Source: a virus. Taken from it: a DNA stretch of 47,317 bases. Below are positions 41,255 to 47,317 of this stretch, in pieces. A model generated the notes under the pieces. It had not been told where the DNA came from and searched no databases. It saw only the letters and a list, made by a program, of their open reading frames with translations. Where the stretch lies: IMG/VR virus record IMGVR_UViG_3300050343_000015, positions 1 through 47,317 of that record; one strand, given 5' to 3'. How positions within the stretch are numbered: the first letter of the stretch is position 1; every line of letters begins with the position of its first letter. A program made the translations under genes and the position numbers.

Positions 41255-42827
41255 CTATACTGTGTATGTTCCTGTTCCTGTAAATTTAATAACTGTATCT
41301 GTTCCATCTGTTGTAACAGTTGGTGAACCTGTTGTTGTGCCTGAATAACTTGCTGTAGGTAATCTTAAAATAACAACACCACTTCCACCATTTCCACCAC
41401 CAACGTATGATGCACCACCGCCACCGCCTGTGTTTGCTGTACCAGGTGCCCAACCTGCTGAACCATTACCACCATTTCCGCCACCACCAGAACCGCCAGT
41501 AGATTTTGTACCATTAAATTCAACTGCACCACCGCCACCACCTGCGTAATAAACTGAAGAACCTGTTATTGAACTTGTAGCACCTGCACCGCCATTTCCA
41601 CCGCTAGAGTTTGTACCAGATGAACCTTTAGCACCTGCACCACCACCGCCACCTGCACCATAACCAAAACCACTTGTATTTTGACCTGCACCATTGTTTC
41701 CTTGTGATGGGTTTGTAGCAGGTGTATTACCTTGACCTTCTGATGAGGTATTATAACCAGAACCACCACCAGAGCCACCAGAACCACCTAGACCGCTACC
41801 ACCATAACCGCCACCTGTTGATGTATAAGTTGTAAATCCACTTGCTAAAATTGAACTGTCTGAACCGCTACCGCTACTAGTACCACCCGCACCTACAGTA
41901 CAAGTAATAACTGTTCCTGAATTAAAACTTGAAGTAGCTGTTCTAAATCCACCTGCACCACCGCCACCTCTATTTCCGCCACCAGAACCACCACCACCTG
42001 CGACCACTAAATATTCAATATTAACTGGTGCTGATACTACCATTGAAAATGCTCTATCTGCATTTGCACTTGGTGTACTTGCTCTAATTGTAAAATTATA
42101 GGTCGTACTTATTAAAACATCATCTGGGTCGCCAGAAATAATACCAGTAGAACTATCTAAAGAAATGCCATTTGGTAATGCACCAAAAACTACAGAATAA
42201 GTAATTGTATCACTATCTGCGTCTGTTGCTACTACTGTAAAATGATTACCTGTAGCATCATTAGCAATTGTTCCTAAAGAACCACTAGCAGTTTGCCAAG
42301 CAACAGTAGTATCAACATTTATAGCGTTAGATAAAGTTGCGTTTAAACCAGAAGCATTAGTAACTTTAACAGAATAAGGTTCGTAAGCATTTGCAAAATC
42401 ACTATCAGTAACAACAATTGTAATGCTTGTAGATGAATTAAAAGTAGTTGAAACTGGTGTCACATCACCACCTGCTGTTCCTAATATTGAAACAGTAGTG
42501 TTTGAAGTAAAATTATCTCCAGTAATTGTTATAGAACTTGTTGTACCTGAATTACTGTCAATTAATGATGTATTAATAGAACTAATAATTGGTGGTGTAT
42601 CAATCGCTTTAAACTCTGTTCCTGTATAATATTCAGCTAATCCTGTATCAGTATTAAATCTTAATTGACCTTGCGTAGTACCTCTTTCAGCACTTGTACC
42701 TGTAGCAACTTTAGTACCTTCAGTACCAGTATCGGTAATATTCTCAAATGAGACATCTAAATTTTCTCCTGCTATCTTACCATTATGCTGTAGACAGCAA
42801 TTTAGATATATCTCTAGCTTTTGTCAT
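41255..42827 (-). pseudogene. Ig-like and glycine-rich tail adhesin (haplotype 2), one frameshift
   Basis: From the ATG at 42827 (MTKARDISKLLSTA) a one-base shift near 42787 leads into KIAGENLDVSFENITDTGTE. Then come an IPT/TIG fold (PIISSINTSLIDSNSGTTSS), a He_PIG-like domain (ALPNGISLDSSTGIISGDPD) and a ~240-residue glycine-rich domain starting IEYLVVAGGGGSGGG and ending GVVILRLPTASYS plus TVIKFTGTGTYTV. This glycine-rich class forms adhesin tips in several phages (compare polyglycine helices of T-even gp38). The total is about 520 residues. It probably determines host range. Confidence 0.72.
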
Positions 42828-42833
42828 ATTAAG

Positions 42834-42945
42834 TATTCTCCTACGATTTTAAGATTTTAATTACTCTGCTACTGGTGGTGTATAACCAGTTAATGCAGTT
42901 GCTTCAGCTTGTGTTAATCCCAAGTCTAATAGCTTTTGATTGCCA
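42834..42945. repeat. 112-bp block identical to 4073-4184
   Basis: The haplotype 2 copy of the conserved block at the end of the 80-residue tail gene. Sequence outside the block diverges on both sides. Confidence 0.8.
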
Positions 42946-43103
42946 TTAGCTTTGTTAGTTTCATCAGCTTGTTTAGCTGTTTCAATAGCTTCTTGTTCTG
43001 CAATAGCATTTTGACTATCTTTCTCTTTTTGAGAAATTTCTTCAGCAGTTAAATCCATTTCAATACCAGTTGGATTTTCTGGGTTATATATTATTTTTTT
43101 CAT
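42861..43103 (-). CDS. 80-residue tail-island protein, haplotype 2 allele
   Basis: It starts MKKIIYNPENPTGIEMDLTA, has a Glu/Lys/Ala-rich helical middle, and ends with the same ~26 residues as the gene at 4100-4342. N-terminal NPENP-G and the C-terminus are conserved, while the middle is replaced. It probably works with the adjacent fibre as an adaptor or chaperone. Confidence 0.65.
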   Translation of the reverse strand: MKKIIYNPENPTGIEMDLTAEEISQKEKDSQNAIAEQEAIETAKQADETNKANGNQKLLDLGLTQAEATALTGYTPPVAE

Positions 43104-43112
43104 ATTTTTCTC

Positions 43113-43996
43113 CTATGCTCTGTATCCATAAAGTTTCCAAATTCCACCTGAAAAATTATTTGCTTGTGGAAATACTGTAACACCACTAAATGCACTGCTA
43201 CCAAGACCATTGTAGTAACCCCCACCATGTATATTTGTAAGATGACTAGAATCAGAAACATCCATTATACTTGTCCAACTAATAAATTTTTGATTAGTAG
43301 TATCTAATGGGTCATAAATATTCATTTCTATTTGTGAACCTCTGTCAGTACCAATGCTAAAATCCCATGCTGTGGTAAATTTATCACCAACCCAATGACT
43401 ACCATGATTATCAGTAGCACCAGTATATACGCTACTATTAGTATAAGCACCTTTATAAACATATCTGTAATTTGAACCAGTTAAAGCAGAACCACCTGAA
43501 TTAAGTCTAAACTGAAATTGTCTACCACTTGTGTCCATATAAACATTCATTATGATAAGTTTGTAAAAATCATAATCTGATGTGTAATATCCATCTATTG
43601 AAACTGAAGAACCAGATAAAGTTCCACTTGCAAGTTTAACAACATCTCCACCAGAAGCATCAACCCAACTAGGATTTGCACCAGTACCACCAGTTTGTAA
43701 TACTTGACCACTTGTTCCTGCACCAAGTCTTTGTAGACCAGAACCATCACGATAAACTATATCGCCTTGTGTAGTTAATGTTGATGTTAAATCAGTTCCA
43801 TCAGTACCATTAGTACCTGCTTGATGACATTTGTTCAAAGTAAGTCAGTATCGGTTGGAAGGTTTCCTGTACTTGCTTGTATACAAATGTATGACGAACC
43901 ATTGTATTCCACAACGTCATCTATTGTATAAGCTGTAGAACCATTATAAGTTCCCTTCCACTTGAACTTAATTGAGCCTAGATTTACTTGAGCCAT
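43113..43996 (-). pseudogene. Second tail-fibre/receptor-binding protein, haplotype 2 allele, one frameshift
   Basis: The start at 43996 (MAQVNLGSIKFKWKGTYNGS) is nearly identical to the haplotype 1 gene. An extra base near 43846 breaks the frame before YFEQMSSAGTNGTDGT. The linker LQRLGAGTSGQVLQTGG is kept, while the last ~185 residues (SIDGYYTSDYDFYKLIIMNV onward, ending GGIWKLYGYRA) form a different domain from that of 4345-5265. The ending resembles other marine fibre tips. It probably binds a different receptor. Confidence 0.72.
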
Positions 43997-44011
43997 ATTT
44001 ATTTCTCCTTA

Positions 44012-45934
44012 TTAGATTGTAGCTATTAGTTCGCCATTTGAGATTGAGAAGGTAAACCCACTCGCACTAAATAAAACATCATCAAAGTTGGCGTAGTCTG
44101 TTGATGAAATATTGTCTTGACTCCTTGATTAGTCGTAGTGACAATTAAGTCTCCATTACTATCTTTGTTAAAACCATAAACTTCTGCTGAAGAAGCATTA
44201 GAAAATTCTAAAGAAGTTACACCTGAATTAACTACTAAGTGCTTGACCTGCTGAACCTAAAGGTGGGTACATCATTAGCATCAGTAATACTGAAAAGTTA
44301 GATAAAGTGAATGTACCATAGGCTATATCACTTAGTATATCATGTCTGAAGCTGAAGCACCACTAGCTAATACTATTGAAGTACCAGAAGTAGCTGTAAA
44401 ATCATGAACCATTAACTAATTTAACGTACCATTTAGGTAGACGTCTAAGCATAACCTGCGTCATATTGCGTGTAGAAGTATTTCCATCATCATCAGCACC
44501 TGTAAATGTTGTTTGTGACCTGCTGTTGCTGTGTACTTAAATCTGTCCGCTGTGCCATTTACACTAGAACCCGCGTTTGTCCAACCACCGCTTGAACCAT
44601 AGACCTTCATGGTATCTGACGCTGTGTCAAAATATAAATCACCCTAAATCCAAGGCTTGAACCGTCTGGGTCTTGTGTTGGTGCAGTTGCAGCTGAAGCA
44701 CCTAGATATGTATTTGCGAAGCTGTTTACTGATGTTAAGGTTATGTAGCTACCGTATTAACTGACTTGCTATAGAACCACCTACATTGAATTTACGTTAG
44801 CTATATCTGTAGCTACTGTACCAGATATCAGTTAGCACTGTCATTTGCTACTGCGGTAACCGCAGATGATACTCCGGCAACTGTTGTTACGTCTGAGCCG
44901 AATACTCCTGCTACTGTTGTTACATTTACATTGAAATACCTGCTACTGTTGATACATCAGCATCATTACTCCTGCAACAGTAGTTAACATCTGTGTTGTT
45001 ACCTGCAACTGTATTTATGTTAGCAATGATCTGTAGCATTAACTGCATTAATGTTTGCTGCTATTTGAAGCTAACATGTACTTACAGCATTTGTTATGCC
45101 TGCTACTGAAGTTTGAACATCAGCGCTATCTCCTGCAACTGTCGTTACGTCTGTATCTATAGCCCGCTACTGCATTTACATTAGCTATGTCAGTACCAAC
45201 TGTATTTACGTTAGCGATATTGTTTGCAACAACTGTATCTATTTCTGAAGTCGCCTCATTTAAGGTCATTAGCTACTGTTTCTACTTCAGAGATTGCTTC
45301 ATTTAAGTCATTTGCTACTGTAACTACATCACTTGATGTTTGTAGCTACTGTTGATACATCACGCTATGTTACTAGCTACTGTACCTATATCTGTAGCAT
45401 CACTAGCTACCGCAGTAACATCAGAGCTTATACCTGCAACCGTAGTTACATCAGAGCTTATACCCGCTACTGTTGTGATATTAGGTATGTTAGTTGATAT
45501 AAACTGTTTGTTAACAGCATCTGTATTATCTACAGGGTCAGCTACATTTTTTAATCTTTTATTTTGTACATCCCAGTTAAAGTCTACGTTATCTAATGAT
45601 ATTACATCACCCGCTTTATCAATAGCTTCTTGAGACATATAGAACGCTTGGTCACTATCTGTGTCTAGGTCGCTTTCAGTTAATACTGAGCCTGATACGT
45701 AGTCTACTAATTTTGTATGATTGGCTTGTTGTTCTTCGTATTTCAATCGCCGCACCATTGGCAGGTGCTGTAGTAAACGTAAGGTTAGTACCTGCGGCAT
45801 CTAAAGTGTACGCTGTGACACGTTTACACCTGCTACTGTAGCTGATAAATCAGCTGTCATCTACTGTAACTAAAAGGTATAGCGTATGTAGTAGTTGTAC
45901 CGTTTCCGGTGTATCTTACGAATGAATTAGCCAT
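44012..45934 (-). pseudogene. Tail fibre protein (gp17-like), haplotype 2 copy, many frameshifts
   Basis: The reading direction, N-domain (GSVLTESDLDTDSDQAFYMS), 10-residue repeats (VAGISSDVTT, VASDATDIGT) and C-terminal pieces match 5278-7128. Single-base insertions and deletions occur roughly every 30-50 bases, far above the rate in the first copy, so they are most likely read errors at a thinly covered contig end. Repeat units differ in number and order from the first copy. Confidence 0.8.
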
Positions 45935-45952
45935 AATTTGTGTTTTATCTCT

Positions 45953-45971
45953 TCTAAAAGGGGGTACTTTA
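45953..45971 (-). promoter_or_regulatory. Tail-fibre promoter, second copy
   Basis: The minus strand reads TAAAGTACCCCCTTTTAGA, the same motif as at 7146-7163 with one additional C. Conservation in both haplotypes supports a functional site. Confidence 0.55.
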
Positions 45972-45972
45972 T

Positions 45973-47317
45973 CTCATTCAGTGCATTCTATTCCATAAAT
46001 TCAATGGTTTCTGCGCTACGTTTAAAGCTCTCACTAGCTGTCGTGGTTTTACCGTGTAATATCAATCAAAGCATTGCCTTTTAATCCACTCTCTAGCTTC
46101 TGCTTTCAAATTCTCTTATTCGTTGACAATAGGTAATCATCACCAATCATATTTACCGGCCAAGAAGTCTATTAGAAGCGTATCTAGTGTTAAATTCATG
46201 AATTTGGATTTTCTAACTCATCTCTGATATGTTTCATTTAAAGTTCTGGTCCTGCTAATTTTAATTTGACCTGCTAACTTGTACGCATTGCTTCGTACAT
46301 ATGTAGTGCCCTCTGGAAATTCCATATTAGCATTTCTCCAGTAACCGGATGTTTGTATTGAATAGTACTGTCAGTTTTTTCTCATATTCAATGGTTTAGC
46401 TTAGTTCCAAGCTGTTTAGTAAAGAAGCAGGTCTTTCCCATTTAATATTAGATGTAGCTAATTTTTCTCTAGCTTCCGTTTTGATAATACAATTTTATTT
46501 CCGTTACTGTCTACCATATTAGCACTCCAATGTTTAGTAACAGGAAAAACATCTTGTGCTTGACCTAGTAACAATAAACCTCTCAGGTTTTAGGATATTC
46601 ATTTTTTAATGGGTCAGATCTTCTAGGTGATAATGCATCTCCCCAATTTTCAATGCATCTAAATTTACCACCTAAGTATTTTTCATCTATAATTTTTGCT
46701 AATCCATAAGGTGTTGATTATTCTATATGGTCTAAAGCATAGTTACTAAGTTCTGCTTCACCGTCTGCAAATACTTTATTTGTCCATCGCCATGACTGTA
46801 GCTAATGGTACATTAATTTACTTGTACTTCTTCCTAAATATCTTTCTAATTTACTGAAATGTTAGACAGCTACCTTCTTCAGTTAGTTAGCATTCTGTTT
46901 CACTAAACATATCTCAGTTAATTTAAAGAAATCTTGTGTCATTAAATTACTAGCAAATATGTTAGACCATAAAGAAAATGATGACCCTGCAATATGACGC
47001 ATAAAATCCATGTATCTTTCTTGTTCTGCGCTGTGTAATGGGTCATTAAATATATCACTTGCTTCTTCTAATGCATCTTGTATTGATGCTGTAACCATAA
47101 ACGGAATTGATAAAGGAAAGAAACGTGCTAGTGATGTATATTGTGTTACACCATTTTCATCTTGCCATTTATAAGCAAATCTATGTTTTCTATCTTTTTC
47201 TTTATATCCTGTTAAACTTCCTTGTAGTGTTAGGTAAGTTGCTAAACCATATACAGCAGCACCTACACCTTGAATAGATTGTGCTTTGTTTCTAACAATA
47301 GGGTCAGAAGCATTTTG
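45973..47317 (-). pseudogene. Internal virion protein D (gp16-like), partial haplotype 2 copy
   Basis: Sequence closely related to 7165-8450, the C-terminal third of the gp16-like protein, cut by the right window edge. The first ~900 bases are full of single-base insertions; the last ~400 bases are clean (VTASIQDALEEASDIFNDPL and RYMDFMRHIAGSSFSLWSNI match the first copy). It confirms that the window runs past one genome length. Confidence 0.85.

Noticed and set aside
1-47317. tRNA genes, integrase and attachment site
   Set aside because: No cloverleaf sequence, tyrosine recombinase gene or tRNA-like attachment site was recognised, so there is no support for lysogeny.

Overview
The window is AT-rich DNA of a T7-like, strictly minus-strand podovirus (autographivirus type). 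It carries its own T7-family RNA polymerase, a T7-order replication block, a complete T7-order virion block and a small and large terminase pair. The low GC content, class I ribonucleotide reductase, DUF3310 and DUF6321 proteins and 10-residue-repeat tail fibre resemble marine podoviruses such as pelagiphages and cyanopodoviruses. A SAR11-like marine host is an inference. No integrase, tRNA or attachment site was seen.

Read in the direction of transcription (falling coordinates), one genome runs from a non-coding control region (36614-37368) through about ten small early genes (33810-36542), RNA polymerase (31305-33752), DNA metabolism (SSB, endonuclease I, amidase, primase-helicase, polymerase, exonuclease, DUF3310, NrdA and NrdB; 22082-31269) and virion morphogenesis (portal, scaffold, capsid, tail tubes, internal virion proteins, tail fibre; 5278-21670). 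A variable late island follows (344-5265), then lysis and packaging genes (holin-like, TerS, TerL, endolysin; 37369-40321, reached by wrapping around). The window is longer than one genome. Positions 1-8450 correspond to 39982-47317, but as two different haplotypes of the same late region. The unit is therefore about 40 kb, and the tail-fibre island is present in two alleles with different fibre tips and different small genes. Several stretches (1.1-3.3, 19.4-23.3, 24.3-25.9, 37.9-39.5 and 44-46.9 kb) contain many single-base frameshifts in otherwise standard genes, most likely sequencing error.

The most striking content is in the early region. Four short RNA elements on the coding strand each contain the full hammerhead ribozyme core (CTGATGA, stem II, GAAA, stem III, GTC cleavage site, stem I) with complementary stems. 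They occur in all three topologies: type III before the first gene, then type I, type II and type I, each placed between groups of early genes. Two of them start inside the stop codon of the preceding gene. They would self-cleave the early polycistronic transcript into four mRNAs, a role played in phage T7 by host RNase III sites. This is a prediction from sequence.

Four near-identical 17-base motifs (AARGTWCCC followed by an AT-rich block ending in GA) upstream of the early region, RNA polymerase, SSB and tail fibre, plus a weaker copy before the capsid, look like the phage RNA polymerase promoter. A perfect 8-bp hairpin with a T run follows the amidase gene, and a hairpin follows the capsid gene at the place of the T7 late terminator.
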